The notes: generated by a model not told the origin, from the letters alone. 64,000 bases of DNA from Plantago ovata (GCA_028274465.1 CM051457.1:106639982-106703981); one strand, 5' to 3'; shown: positions 25,071 through 39,200, counted from the stretch's first letter. Made by a program: numbers and translations.

Positions 25071-26647
25071 TTCAGCTCAATTTCGATCTCTGGCTATGCA
25101 GGTTGGTGTGTAAACGTACAGAAATTGGGGAGTAACTAAGAGCTTCATGATTTGGGGGTTTGGGGATGGGAGGAAACAGATGGAGAGAAGATGGCGGGCT
25201 AAGAAAAGTGGGTTGGCTGGGGATCCGATAAATTAAATTTAGTTATTCATTTTTTGAATTGGATCCGATTTATTTGTATTTTTTCTTTTTTCAAATTGAA
25301 ATATGATACTTAAATTAGAACGCTCCACGTTGTTCGAATGCTGTATTATGTCGGTCTGATTCCACACTTAATGTTGCAGATTGGCAACATTAAAAAAAAA
25401 AAAAAGAAAAGAAATGTATAAGACGAGCATAAAGAATGCGGGTGTGTATCTAAATGGTAAACGGTAGCAGTTGTAGATTGCCAACATTATAAAAAAAAAA
25501 TTAAAAAAAAGAAATTGTATAACAGGAGCATAAAGAATGCTTATCAGAATAAATGAGGGGAGCCCAAAAGACAGGGTTAGCATATGAAGAAGGCCATAGG
25601 TGTCAAAGTTCTATGTTGAGATTTTCTAATTTTTCGGGTTGTTGCAACTTGCAAGATACTTGTGATAATTAATATGGTGAACGTGTTCAAAATTTTAACG
25701 CTATCGACTTGCGGCTCTCCCTTTCGTTTTTTTTTGGAAAAATGATTTCCACCTTTGGACCTTGAGAATTGAGGAGCCCAACCCAAAGATAAGCACTCAT
25801 GCCCATGGAGCCGGCCCAATCTTTGATATCTGACCTGGTCCAGTTATGAAGGATATCTCGCCTTCTAATCATTCTGTCTTATGGGTCTTTGTATAGAAAA
25901 CACTCATGTAAAAATTTTATTCAGACATTAGAGTTAAATTAGATTTAACCAACCAAGAGTTGCATGTTCAATTGGATAGTCTTACCAATCATGCTATATC
26001 TACTTGATCGCACCAAGACCTGTAATATAGTAGTGATGTGGATCTTGGCCACTAAAGTAACTATTTTACATTACTCGTATGTACTTGTTTTGGGGCAATG
26101 CATATGTGAAAATAGTGGGAGCTAAATGGCTAAAGGTCCTTATTATTTAGTTTGTTAATTGTGATCTAGAAATAGACGAAGTAACTGTTCACCGAACCAA
26201 ACTTACTGGATTAGATCCGTAACATACGTCTGGTGTGAGGTAAAAAAAAAATGATTGAGTATGTGCTAGGTGTTGTGGTACCCCGTGTTATCATTGAGGG
26301 CGATTGTGTACCATTATAAGTTTATTATATACTCTCTCTGTCACATTATGGTTCATACATTTATCTTTTTGCGCAAATTTGAGAGGAGATAAGTATAATA
26401 TTGTGTTATATTGGTTGGGGTGTTGATTTTAATTTATTATGTGTATTAATTTTCAATTGTTGTGTAAATAAGGAATATAAAATTGATATAAACTTAAGAA
26501 GAGATTTTTTTTTAATTACCAAGTATCAACTCCAACGGTATCGTATGTAATGATGTATGTATGTATGTATGTATGTGTGTGTAAATTATGAATGAATGAA
26601 TTTTTTTATTTTTTTTAATGGAATCTTGTTTCCTTTCCTTGCTGCAG
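25071..26647. other. BAM2 promoter side and spacer before the DUF6598 gene
   Basis: The BAM2 5' UTR and promoter should lie at about 25071-25300. A block of about 60 bp (GATTGGCAACATTA, A-run, GAGCATAAAGAATGC) occurs at 25379-25440 and again, diverged, at 25477-25541. ACTCTCTCTGTCACATTATGG at 26331-26351 looks like one end of a Stowaway-type MITE. An (ATGT)n microsatellite lies at about 26554-26580. The first exon of the gene at 26648 should be here but was not identified. Confidence 0.4.
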
Positions 26648-27700
26648 GGGAGCCTAATAACACATTGCCTAATACCGTGCAAATACATTCACTCAAACTA
26701 CGTATCAGTGATTATCATCATGATAATGTTGTTTCCGAAGAGGACGATTATTCACTGGATGTGTATGGTCAAGTCAGCCTGATTTGCATTGCATATGGTG
26801 CTCATGAGAGCAATGTCATCTTCAACCGCCCCAGGGTGAAATGCCAAACCCTCACGAAAAAGGTAATTGGATTGTTTTATTACTTACCTTCATTTTGTTT
26901 TGTGTATCTTATCAGGATATGATGCTTTTGATGCATGAATGTGTGTATGTTTTGATTTGATCCTGTCTTTTCAATCCTACCAGCTTACAATATAGGCTAT
27001 TACTGTTTTTTCTGCATGGGTTAGTTGAGCATATCTGTATAAGCTCTATATTTGTGTAGTTAGCTAGTGTACCTCTTCTTTTGTATCAAAGATTTATTTA
27101 CACTAGCACTACTTTCTAAGCTCCAAGCATATATGCTTGTTTGGCTATTACCAAATTGCATGTCCTTGCCGCCCTAAGTTAGTAGTAAGTATTTCCATGT
27201 TAGCTAGCCTAGCCTGCCATTTACAAGTTATACATGACTTACTTAGTTTCCCCACTTGACAAACTATTTTTACATTTGCAATATTCAAGTCTATTCTTGT
27301 TATGTTATTATTATTCGGAATGAAGCAATTAGCACATGGTCTACTTATTTATTAATATTGACCCTTAATTCATGCATGCTGCAGCATCCATATTTACGAC
27401 TCACGGGTCCTCCCCTCCCTCCTGTGGCTCCTCCCCAGGCTAATCTGTGCATAGAAGCCAAACTGTTTTTGAAGGGCCGTGGCACTACTACTGACGACAA
27501 ATATCTCAGACTATCTGCTAAATGTCAAACCAACCTGGTGGCCGGCGATGAACGCTTTGCAGATGATGATAGCGATCAATATGTCATGGACCCTAACAAA
27601 GAATATCAGGACCATGTATCCAACTGCTGTAAAGCAAGCAAACCGTGTGCGTGCAGAGTGGACGGAACCGGCGAGCACTACTTGCTGGAGGTGAGACGTA
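26648..27700 (+). pseudogene. DUF6598-type gene, part left of the CACTA insertion
   Basis: Exons at 26648-26862 and 27385-27700 join in phase 0. The visible landmarks fit the plant DUF6598 pattern: DYSLDVYGQVSL, then NVIFNRPRVKCQ, then YLRLTGP, then IEAKLFLKGRG. An acidic stretch and a Cys-rich CCKASKPCAC follow. The function of the family is unknown, though it also occurs fused to other domains in stress-induced plant proteins. The upstream exon with the start codon was not found. At 27700 the last exon is cut by the CACTA element. The frame runs seven codons into it and stops in the terminal repeat at 27718-27720. The rest of the exon is at 44366. Confidence 0.6.
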
Positions 27701-28345
27701 CACTACAAGAAAACAGCTAGAAAACGACGGAAAATTTACGACGGAATTTGTTTCCGTCCTAAACCTTTGATGTACGACGGAATTTACGACAGAAAACCAA
27801 CAGAAATTGTCCTCGCGCTCATTCCGTCATACATTCCGTCGTAATATATCTCGACGGAAGATTAACGTCGTAAAATCCGTCGAACAAATTTACGACGAAA
27901 GTTATTGACGGATTTGTTGACGGATAATACAATAAGAAAATAAAAAATAAAATAAAATAAATAAATTACGACGGAATTATAGTCCGTCGTAATTTAGCGA
28001 CGGATTTTTTGACGGAATCGTGTTGTAACCGGTTTGAATAAAACTAGATATGACGGAAATCGTTTCCGTCGTAATTTTGCGACGGAAATTACGACGGAAT
28101 TGGCTTTAAACCGGTTTGAATAAAACTAGGTATGACGGAAATCGTTTCCGTCGTAATTTTGCGACGGAAATTACGACGGAATTGATTTTAAACCGGTTTG
28201 AATAAAACTAGGTATGACGGAAATCGTTTCCGTCGTAATTTTGCGACGGAAATTACGACGGAATTGGTTTTAAACCGGTTTTGGTCCGATTTTAATATGA
28301 AATCCGTCATAATTTCCGTCGGAAAACATTGGGCCAGCTTATTGG
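27701..28345 (+). repeat. left sub-terminal repeat region of the CACTA element
   Basis: Dense in ACGACGGAA and its complement TTCCGTCGT. From 28049 to about 28290 an 82 bp unit is repeated three times in tandem. Such sub-terminal motif arrays are the binding sites of the TnpA-type protein in En/Spm. Confidence 0.85.
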
Positions 28346-28377
28346 GCTTGGGCAGGCCCAAACTTTTACATAATTGG

Positions 28378-28424
28378 CCCTAAACTCTAACCCTAAACCC
28401 TAAGCCCTAAACCCTAAACCCTAT
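28378..28424 (+). repeat. telomere-like CCCTAAA tract, left arm
   Basis: Six imperfect units of CCCTAAA or close variants directly inside the sub-terminal repeats. Confidence 0.85.
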
Positions 28425-31400
28425 ATTAATTAATTAAATCCTATTAAAATTAGTTAATATTTTTTTTTAAAATATAATGCTTGTATAATAAATTAGTATT
28501 AATCTAATTAATAATTATTCTAGTATATAGAATGTTTATATAATAAATTTAATATAAGTCTAATTACTGTTTAATTTAATAAATAACTCACTTGCATAAA
28601 CATTACCTTATAATAGTGTTACTCATAATATGCATGTATTATTATTATGTATTAAGCAACAAGCAAATTAAGGTCAAGATAAACTTATAGACAATTTTTA
28701 TCAGACAATATTAATACATAAATTAAAGAACTTTCGCGATAAATAAACCACCTGTGATGTCGATAGGGCACTATGTTGATACGGTCTTTTCATTCTCGAA
28801 TACTAGAATAAGTCTATAATATGGTTTAGTGTTTATTCTAACAACTCATCTATTCTCAATCCTCTTAGTCGATCTACAATTGTACTCAAACACTATTTTA
28901 AGTACACTCTTTGCATTTGTCAATGACTAACGATCGCACTAAACATGAGATGTAGTGTTCTCTCCTTAAATCTATTCAGAAGAATATTATGTGACTTAAG
29001 CTAGTGAGAACTACTACTAGTGGCTTGTTTTAATACTTAAGATCTAAAACTCAAGCTCTCACTCACTTTACTTTGAGTCCATGTATAGTGGTCGGGAACA
29101 TATGTGTATGTGTCTGTGTGTATGTCAACGAAAACAAACATAAAGAACATTCGCGATGAATAGAAAACCACATGTGATGTAGGGGTACTTTGATGATATA
29201 GTCATTTTAATCACGAATAATCAAATAATAATATGGTCAGTGTCTATCCTAACTTATTAATTGTATCTCAATTTTCTTATCTACGATTGCATTCGGGTCC
29301 TATTTTGAATTTACTCTTAATAAGTGTAATAAGTGTATGTTGAATATTTTTGAATAATTAATATGATAATAATAGTATAAAGTATAAATTAAAATTTTAA
29401 GTGAAATTTTGTTGGAGACTAATTAATTAAAGGAGGTAAAGTTTGAGCCTAACCAAATTTTATTTACTATTTCCCTTTACAATTATATTCCCAATTTCAA
29501 TAAGTCCCAATTTTATTCCCTATCCCTCCCTATCGTCTCTCCCTCCACACCGTCAGATCTATATTCCAGTCGCCAGTACCAATTTTTTTTCAAATTCCCA
29601 ATTTTATTCCCTATCCCAGCCCCCGTTGTCGATCCGCCAAGAATAGCGCTGCCAACCGAAATCTAGCTAACGAGCTCGACCGAAAAGAAAGAACCGTGAA
29701 TTAATCAACATTGATCGGAACCTCCACACCCATGCTCGGAGCCGAAGCCGACCGTTTAGAGTTCCGTCGACCCCTGCTCGGAGCATCTATTTCGACCGTT
29801 TAGAGTTCCGTCGATCCCTGCTCGGAGCCGAAGCCGACCGAAAAGAAACCCGACCTTTGACGGACAGAAAGATCCATCCGATTAGGCGCGAGACGGGTTT
29901 GGAGCTGCTGCTACTTCTCGCCTCCCTCCGATTTGTGCTACAACTGCTGCTACTTTTGAGACGGGTTTGGTTCTTTTTCTTGCTTCTGCTATTCAATATT
30001 CCAACTGTTGTTTCAATTTTGAGGCTATAGCTGTGAGTAACTAGTCCTTATATCTCTCTTCATCTTCTGCTATGGTTGTACATCTTTAAAGTTTATCTCA
30101 TGAAGGTCCCTTCCTGGTTTTCTAGCTACAGATAGGGCCATTGATTTGGAATTTCGTTTCTGTTTCGGTTACCTTACCGATTCTGTTTTGTGTAACGTTG
30201 TACGTTGTTCATTGAGATGTGCACCTTGCTTGATCCGGTTTTGATTTTGAACTAATGTGTTATTGGCTTCGATTTTGCCTGTTCACTGAGCATTGTTTAA
30301 TTATTAGTTTCTGACTGTGTGTTAATGTAAATGCAAATTGATAATTACCAGTTGTAAGCGTTCGTGTGGTCTCATTTTGTTTATTGGTTTTTAGTAAGCT
30401 CATCATAAGAAAAAGGCCTATATTCTCGGAGACCAATTATTGGCAGGAAAGGAAGAGAGGGGGTTGAAGTTTTCCAGATCATTTTTTATATGAGAAGACC
30501 CCAGGTTCGTTCTTGGAGAACTCGAATGCAGAACAGGAAGCTAGGAAAATTGATATCTTGATGCCTGAACTTCAGTACAATATCAAGTTTCTTTGGTTGA
30601 TGTGACATTCAGAAGATAGATAGAGATCTAATGAGAGGGAGACTGGTTGTTTTGCAAAAAGAAAAAGGAAATTTGGTTTTTTTCCAGCAGATCGAAAAGA
30701 ATTCGTCATTAGACTATATCTGAAGCTATATTTATAGTATGGGATGGATGGTAGATTTTGTCCTAACATCATATTGAAATACACCTAATCTTCAGTCTTT
30801 ATTTATTTATGAAGAGGGTGTTTATGAAATATTAAGTTCTGCTGCCTCTATTACAACATATAACCAAATATGCTAGACATGCCCTTTTTTGCACTTTTGT
30901 TTATATTGTCTAACTCATTGCTTTTGCTTCACATTTGACACACTTTCTAGGTTGAGCCATTTCACTGTTTACTGTTTAAAAATTGTTTGTGTTCATTGTC
31001 CTTACTCTGTGTTTGGTGTACAAGATAGCTTTGCCTGCTATGGTTGTGGATGAAACTTGTCAACGGGAATATTGTATTTGAACTTTCTGTTTCCATATGC
31101 AGGGTTCTTCAGAGATTATTAAGGCCTGCAATACCACTTGTATGTTGTCTGAGCATTCATGAATACCGTATTGTTTTTCTGTCAGACTTGAGTATATTGG
31201 TTCTTGTAATCTGGAGTTATTTCCAGTAAACCCTTTGTTTTAGATATTTTGTCGATTCCCTCTTTATTTTTCTATTTGTCGTTGTATTTTGCTGAGTTAT
31301 TGCCTTAGGATTTATGAGAATACAGTGTAGCAGTTGTATGGTTTGTGCCACTGTAACGGAAGGTCATTTTATGAAGAATTTTGGTTTATTTGCAGGTTAT

Positions 31401-32372
31401 TATCATTATTTTTGGGATGATTTGCTATTTGACAAGAATGTCCAATTGTCCACAATATCTTATCCTTGATTGAATTTGGCACTTCAACAGAGCTGCTTAA
31501 GAACAATCTCGAGCAGTCTGCTTTCAGTCAGTGAAAGTTTATAGAAGTCAAGTGGTATGTTTCTTTTCTATGCTGATTTCATGGCGTTTGCTTATATTGT
31601 GTTATATGATGCTATTGGTTGTACCTTGATGGATACATATTCGTATGGAGAAGCAACTTCATTATCTTACTGTGTCAGACATCTCGTTTATTTCTCATTC
31701 AGTGGACTTGGTTTGAGGATAATATATTCACTTGTAGATGCTTTAAGGGAATTGCAGCCCCCAAAATGTGCTCTATAATTAGTTAGTATAGTGTAGCCAT
31801 ACCTTGAAATAAAATGGGCGTCAAGTATATACTGAATGGGCAGAACATGCATAGGGCCATTTAGTATAATTTGAGACTTAAGATACTAATTTGTTACGAG
31901 TAGAATTTTGGTGGGTTTAACTATTGGATGTCATAAATCTTACAGTATAAAATTCTCCTTCGAGAACTAAATGCAAGTAAATAAGGATATTAGTTAATGA
32001 TTCATTGTCAGTACTTGCTCAAGACAATCGATGTTGTAGAAAAAAGTAAAACAACCTTTTAGTTACATCTAGTGATTCACCAAGTTTATAGCACGCCAGC
32101 AGGAAGATTTAATAACAATCGAATGGACATTAGAAATATTATTAAGTAGCCTTCTCAGGTTTGTTATAATCTGGAAGATTTAATATTAAGTAGCCTTCTC
32201 AGTAATAATCGAATGGACATTAGGAAGATTTAATATTAAGTAGCCTTCTCAGTAAAAGTAAATAAAATAAATGAAAAAGGAAGCATAGGTAGGATAAAAT
32301 AGAATTTCTTCAGGTTTGTTATAATCTGGATATATATATATTCTGGAGTTAAGTGTTATTGATACAGGAGTC
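28425..32372 (+). other. leader and promoter region of the left transposase copy
   Basis: No protein recognised. 28425-29430 is AT-rich. 29520-30000 is C/T-rich with a repeated CTGCTCGGAGCCGAAGCCGA phrase (about 29730 and 29820) and looks like a transcribed leader. Donor- and acceptor-like sites and T-rich stretches up to 32340 suggest leader introns. The phrase AAGTAGCCTTCTCAG recurs three times at 32145-32255. Confidence 0.45.
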
Positions 32373-35300
32373 ATGGAAAAGAATTCAGATCGAAGTTGGA
32401 TGTACAAACGTTCAGACATAAATGGGTTACGTAAGGAGTTTAAGGATGGTGTACTCGCATTTGTCGAGTTTGCAAATAAGCATCCCGAATGTAAGGACAG
32501 GGAGAAGATTAAGTGTCCGTGTATCTTAGCCAAATGTCGTAATAAGCGCTTTTTACCGATTGAGGAGGTGAAGTTTCACTTGGTGAAACATGGGTTTGTT
32601 AAGCACTATAATGTTTGGCATCACCATGGAGAGCGTTTGGATATCCAGAATAGTCCTAAACGTCCTAGGCTTGAAGTAGAGGAGTCTGAAACGGTGAATG
32701 ATTATGCACAAATGGTGTTGGATGCTGCAGGTCCAGAGTTTGTAGAACATATTAATGATGTCGGTAATGATGGTGGTGGCGAAGATGATGTTCGTATGGA
32801 TGAAGGTGATGATACTAACGAACCACCAAACCCTGATACTAAGGCTTTTTATGACATGTTGGATGCTGCGAATAAGCCATTGTGGCCTGGGTGTAAGAAA
32901 CACACCGAGTTATCTTTGATTTCCCGTCTCATGAATGTGAAGTCTGAAGGTCAAATGTCTGAAAGCAGTTTTGACTCTATAACAAAACTGATGACGGAAA
33001 TTGTTCCTGATGACAATGTAGTTCCAACTAACTTCTACGACGCTAAGAAGAAGATGCGCGGAATGGGGTTACCAATGGAAAAGATAGATTGCTGTAAGAA
33101 GTTATGCATGATTTACTGGGGGGATGACAAGGATGCCAAGTTATGCAAATTCTGTAATGAGCCACGCTGGTTGAAATACAAGGAGGGGGCTGCAAAGAAG
33201 CGACAAAAGGGTAATGTTCCCTTCAAGAGGATGTATTACTTCCCATTAATACCTCGTTTGAAGAGGTTGTATGCTTCCCCAGCTTCTTCGAAGCATATGA
33301 CCTGGCATGCAGACCACGTTTCAAATAAAAAAAAGAAGATAAAGGGAAAATGGAGCACCCATCAGACTCAGATGCATGGAAGCACCTGGATAATACTTAT
33401 CCAGATTTTGCTAAAGAGACACGAAATGTGAGGTTGGGGATTTGTACAGATGGGTTTAACCCTTTTGGCGCATCGGGGAAGCAATATTCATGCTGGCCAG
33501 TTATACTCACTCCTTACAATTTGCCCCCAGGGATGTGCATGAAAGAACAATTCATGTTCTTGACAGTTTTGGTTCCGGGACCTGAAAATCCAAAACAGAA
33601 GTTAGATGTTTTTCTACAACCTTTGATTGCAGAACTTAAACAATTGTGGGAAGTCGGTGTTCCAGCATATGATATTTCTAGGAAGAAGAACTTCATTTTA
33701 AGAGCAGCATTGTTGTGGACCGTTAGTGACTTCCCTGCTTATTCCATGTTGTCCGGATGGAAGACACAAGGGAGGGTTGCATGCCCTCACTGTATGGAGG
33801 ATACAGATGCTTTTCACCTTCCTCATTCATCGAAAGAAACGTGGTTCGATTGTCATCGTAGATTTCTTCGTAAAGGCCATCCGTATAGGAAGAATACGGT
33901 CGATTTCTTAAAAGACAAAACATGTAACAAGGGTGCCCCAGAAAATCGCACAGGTGTTCAGATTCTTGAAGAGATCGAAAAGTTGGGGTTGATGAAAGTC
34001 ACCGAAGTTGGCGCAGAGGCACATAATGCAAAAATTGCAAAGCACAGTGGTTGGAAAAAGAGAAGCATATTCTGGGACTTGCCCTATTGGAAACACCTCC
34101 TCATACGTCACAACTTGGGCTTCATGCATATTGAAAAGAATGTGTTTGAAAACACATTCAACACGTGTTGCGATGTTGCTGAGAAAACGAAGGACACTCC
34201 AAGGTCTAGGCAAGATATGGAGACTTTGTGTAATCGTCCTGCGTTGAGCACGAGTGATCCTGTAACTGGGAAGTACCCAAAGGCATGTTACACACTTGAG
34301 AGGAATGCTCGGACCAAGTTGTTCGATTGGGTTAGAGATCTGAGGTTTCCGGACGGTTATGCATCAAACATGGGGAGGTGTGTGGATCTTAATAAGATAA
34401 AAATGTTCGGGATGAAAAGCCATGATTGCCATGTTTTTATGCAGCGCTTGCTACCCATTGCAGTTCGAGAGTTACTTCCAAAACAAGTGGCTGCTGTTTT
34501 AACTGAACTTAGTCTCTTCTTTAAGGATCTAAGTTCGCGGGTAGTTGAGAAAACTGATTTGGTAAGACTTGGGAGAGAAATACCGATTATCCTTTGCAAG
34601 CTTGAGTGTATTTTCCCACCGAGCTTTTTTGATTCGATGGAGCATTTACCGGTGCATCTTGCTTATGAAGCATGGTTGGCTGGACCGGTACAATATAGGT
34701 GGATGTATCCGTTTGAGAGGTACTTGGGAAAATTGAAAAGAAATGTAAAAAACAAGAACAAAGTTGAGGGTTCGATTGCCAATGCATATGTGATGGAGGA
34801 GACAGCTTCATTTTGTTCATATTATTTCGAGGAGCACGTACTAACAAAGGCAAGAGTCGTGCCACGTAATGAAGACACAAATGAGGTTCAAGAGGATTTT
34901 GACGAAACTCTTTCAATATTTAAGAAAACTGGGAGAGCACTTGGTAAAGCAAAATCTCATGACTTAACAACAAAGGAATACAAAGAAGCTCACTCATATG
35001 TTTTGTTGAACTGTGAAGAGGTCGTACCATATACCAAGATGTTCAAGAAGTATGTATTCTGTCCTGTTCGCTTTTCCTGTTCTTTTTTCTTTTTTGTTGT
35101 TGAAAATGAACTAAATATTCCTTCATTCAACTTGTAGGGAGGCAATAAGGCAATTAATTACAAACAACCCGAATCTCGCTAATGAAGATGCCCAATTGGA
35201 TAACATATCGGAGAAAAGGTTGGATGATGAGTTTTCAGATTGGTTCTTCAGTCATTGTCTTGATCAGGCAAATAATGTAAGTAACCCATACATGGTTGCT

Positions 35301-35864
35301 CTATCCAAAGGACCTGTATCAAAAGTGAAGACCTACTCAGGCTACATGGTGAATGGATATCGGTTCCACACAGTTGATCATGGCACAGATAAAGCTACAC
35401 AAAATAGTGGAGTATGTGTAAGGGGATATAATTTTGATTACGCAAAGAATCAGATTGATTACCACGGGCGTCTGAAAAGAATAGTGAAGCTACATTATAA
35501 TGGTTATCCCCCGATGGATACCTTTCTTTTTGAGTGTCAGTGGTTCGATCCAAGTCCAAAAGGCACGGTGAAACATTCTCAATACAAACTTGTTGATGTA
35601 AATCATAAAAGTGCACTTAAGAAGTACGAACCATTTATCCTTGACACACAAGCTCATCAAGTCGCGTATTGTTCATATCCATCCCTGAAAAAGGACAAGG
35701 ATAACTGGTGGGATGTTCTTCAAATTAGACCAAGGAATCAGATTGATTGTTCCACATCTATTACCCACTCGTATCAAGAAGAACATGTAGAACAACATAA
35801 TAATGATCCTAACATAGAACAAGACCTTGAAGATGGTATATGTTGTTGTGTTACATTATTATAA
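32373..35864 (+). pseudogene. TNP2-type CACTA transposase, left copy, frameshifted
   Basis: Mirror of the right copy. It is open from 32373 to 33431, then continues in the next frame from 33350 to the intron at 35050-35137, with the last exon at 35138-35864. The shift comes from A8 at 33327-33334 where the right arm has nine. A second change, GGC at 34118-34120, turns the Asp of the conserved D.MHIEKN motif to Gly. In TNP2-like transposases this Asp is invariant and probably catalytic (inference). The copy should be inactive unless the A-run slips back. Confidence 0.88.
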
Positions 35865-35994
35865 GTATAATTTAGCTAATGTACATACATACTAAGGATA
35901 TTTTCTTCATTCAATTTCAGTTCATAAATTAAATTATTATTCTGTATGCATAATTTGTTCTTTGTCTGTTTTACTAATATATTATGCCTTTTGC

Positions 35995-36071
35995 TTATCA
36001 GATGCCTAGAAGTGCATTTGCCGGCCAGCGGAGGAAGAGTGGGACTTCAATACAGACAAAGAACAAATTAT
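35995..36071. other. 77 bp spacer at the centre of the palindrome
   Basis: 35995-36051 has no partner in the other arm. It contains an acceptor-like TTATCAG followed by a short frame reading MPRSAFAGQRRKSGTS, perhaps the start of a further exon of the original element. From 36052 the sequence is a displaced 23 bp copy of an arm motif (36052-36074), which recurs at 36097-36119 and, inverted, at 35947-35969. Confidence 0.8.
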
Positions 36072-36201
36072 GCAAAAGGCATAATATATTAGTAAAACAG
36101 ACAAAGAACAAATTATGCATACAGAATAATAATTTAATTTATGAACTGAAATTGAATGAAGAAAATATCCTTAGTATGTATGTACATTAGCTAAATTATA
36201 C

Positions 36202-39200
36202 TTATAATAATGTAACACAACAACATATACCATCTTCAAGGTCTTGTTCTATGTTAGGATCATTATTATGTTGTTCTACATGTTCTTCTTGATACGAGTG
36301 GGTAATAGATGTGGAACAATCAATCTGATTCCTTGGTCTAATTTGAAGAACATCCCACCAGTTATCCTTGTCCTTTTTCAGGGATGGATATGAACAATAC
36401 GCGACTTGATGAGCTTGTGTGTCAAGGATAAATGGTTCGTACTTCTTAAGTGCACTTTTATGATTTACATCAACAAGTTTGTATTGAGAATGTTTCACCG
36501 TGCCTTTTGGACTTGGATCGAACCACTGACACTCAAAAAGAAAGGTATCCATCGGGGGATAACCATTATAATGTAGCTTCACTATTCTTTTTAGACGCCC
36601 GTGGTAATCAATCTGATTCTTTGCGTAATCAAAATTATATCCCCTTACACATACTCCACTATTTTGTGTAGCTTTATCTGTGCCATGATCAACTGTGTGG
36701 AACCGATATCCATTCACCATGTAGCCTGAGTAGGTCTTCACTTTTGATACAGGTCCTTTGGATAGAGCAACCATGTATGGGTTACTTACATTATTTGCCT
36801 GATCAAGACAATGACTGAAGAACCAATCTGAAAACTCATCATCCAACCTTTTCTCCGATATGTTATCCAATTGGGCATCTTCATTAGCGAGATTCGGGTT
36901 GTTTGTAATTAATTGCCTTATTGCCTCCCTACAAGTTGAATGAAGGAATATTTAGTTCATTTTCAACAACAAAAAAGAAAAAAGAACAGGAAAAGCGAAC
37001 AGGACAGAATACATACTTCTTGAACATCTTGGTATATGGTACGACCTCTTCACAGTTCAACAAAACATATGAGTGAGCTTCTTTGTATTCCTTTGTTGTT
37101 AAGTCATGAGATTTTGCTTTACCAAGTGCTCTCCCAGTTTTCTTAAATATTGAAAGAGTTTCGTCAAAATCCTCTTGAACCTCATTTGTGTCTTCATTAC
37201 GTGGCACGACTCTTGCCTTTGTTAGTACGTGCTCCTCGAAATAATATGAACAAAATGAAGCTGTCTCCTCCATCACATATGCATTGGCAATCGAACCCTC
37301 AACTTTGTTCTTGTTTTTTACATTTCTTTTCAATTTTCCCAAGTACCTCTCAAACGGATACATCCACCTATATTGTACCGGTCCAGCCAACCATGCTTCA
37401 TAAGCAAGATGCACCGGTAAATGCTCCATCGAATCAAAAAAGCTCGGTGGGAAAATACACTCAAGCTTGCAAAGGATAATCGGTATTTCTCTCCCAAGTC
37501 TTACCAAATCAGTTTTCTCAACTACCCGCGAACTTAGATCCTTAAAGAAGAGACTAAGTTCAGTTAAAACAGCAGCCACTTGTTTTGGAAGTAACTCTCG
37601 AACTGCAATGGGTAGCAAGCGCTGCATAAAAACATGGCAATCATGGCTTTTCATCCCGAACATTTTTATCTTATTAAGATCCACACACCTCCCCATGTTT
37701 GATGCATAACCGTCCGGAAACCTCAGATCTCTAACCCAATCGAACAACTTGGTCCGAGCATTCCTCTCAAGTGTGTAACATGCCTTTGGGTACTTCCCAG
37801 TTACAGGATCACTCGTGCTCAACGCAGGACGATTACACAAAGTCTCCATATCTTGCCTAGACCTTGGAGTGTCCTTCGTTTTCTCAGCAACATCGCAACA
37901 CGTGTTGAATGTGTTTTCAAACACATTCTTTTCAATATGCATGAAGTCCAAGTTGTGACGTATGAGGAGGTGTTTCCAATAGGGCAAGTCCCAGAATATG
38001 CTTCTCTTTTTCCAACCACTGTGCTTTGCAATTTTTGCATTATGTGCCTCTGCGCCAACTTCGGTGACTTTCATCAACCCCAACTTTTCGATCTCTTCAA
38101 GAATCTGAACACCTGTGCGATTTTCTGGGGCACCCTTGTTACATGTTTTGTCTTTTAAGAAATCGACCGTATTCTTCCTATACGGATGGCCTTTACGAAG
38201 AAATCTACGATGACAATCGAACCACGTTTCTTTCGATGAATGAGGAAGGTGAAAAGCATCTGTATCCTCCATACAGTGAGGGCATGCAACCCTCCCTTGT
38301 GTCTTCCATCCGGACAACATGGAATAAGCAGGGAAGTCACTAACGGTCCACAACAATGTTGCTCTTAAAATGAAGTTCTTCTTCCTAGAAATATCATATG
38401 CTGGAACACCGACTTCCCACAATTGTTTAAGTTCTGCAATCAAAGGTTGTAGAAAAACATCTAACTTCTGTTTTGGATTTTCAGGTCCCGGAACCAAAAC
38501 TGTCAAGAACATGAATTGTTCTTTCATGCACATCCCTGGGGGCAAATTGTAAGGAGTGAGTATAACTGGCCAGCATGAATATTGCTTCCCCGATGCGCCA
38601 AAAGGGTTAAACCCATCTGTACAAATCCCCAACCTCACATTTCGTGTCTCTTTAGCAAAATCTGGATAAGTATTATCCAGGTGCTTCCATGCATCTGAGT
38701 CTGATGGGTGCTCCATTTTCCCTTTATCTTCTTTTTTTTTATTTGAAACGTGGTCTGCATGCCAGGTCATATGCTTCGAAGAAGCTGGGGAAGCATACAA
38801 CCTCTTCAAACGAGGTATTAATGGGAAGTAATACATCCTCTTGAAGGGAACATTACCCTTTTGTCGCTTCTTTGCAGCCCCCTCCTTGTATTTCAACCAG
38901 CGTGGCTCATTACAGAATTTGCATAACTTGGCATCCTTGTCATCCCCCCAGTAAATCATGCATAACTTCTTACAGCAATCTATCTTTTCCATTGGTAACC
39001 CCATTCCGCGCATCTTCTTCTTAGCGTCGTAGAAGTTAGTTGGAACTACATTGTCATCAGGAACAATTTCCGTCATCAGTTTTGTTATAGAGTCAAAACT
39101 GCTTTCAGACATTTGACCTTCAGACTTCACATTCATGAGACGGGAAATCAAAGATAACTCGGTGTGTTTCTTACACCCAGGCCACAATGGCTTATTCGCA

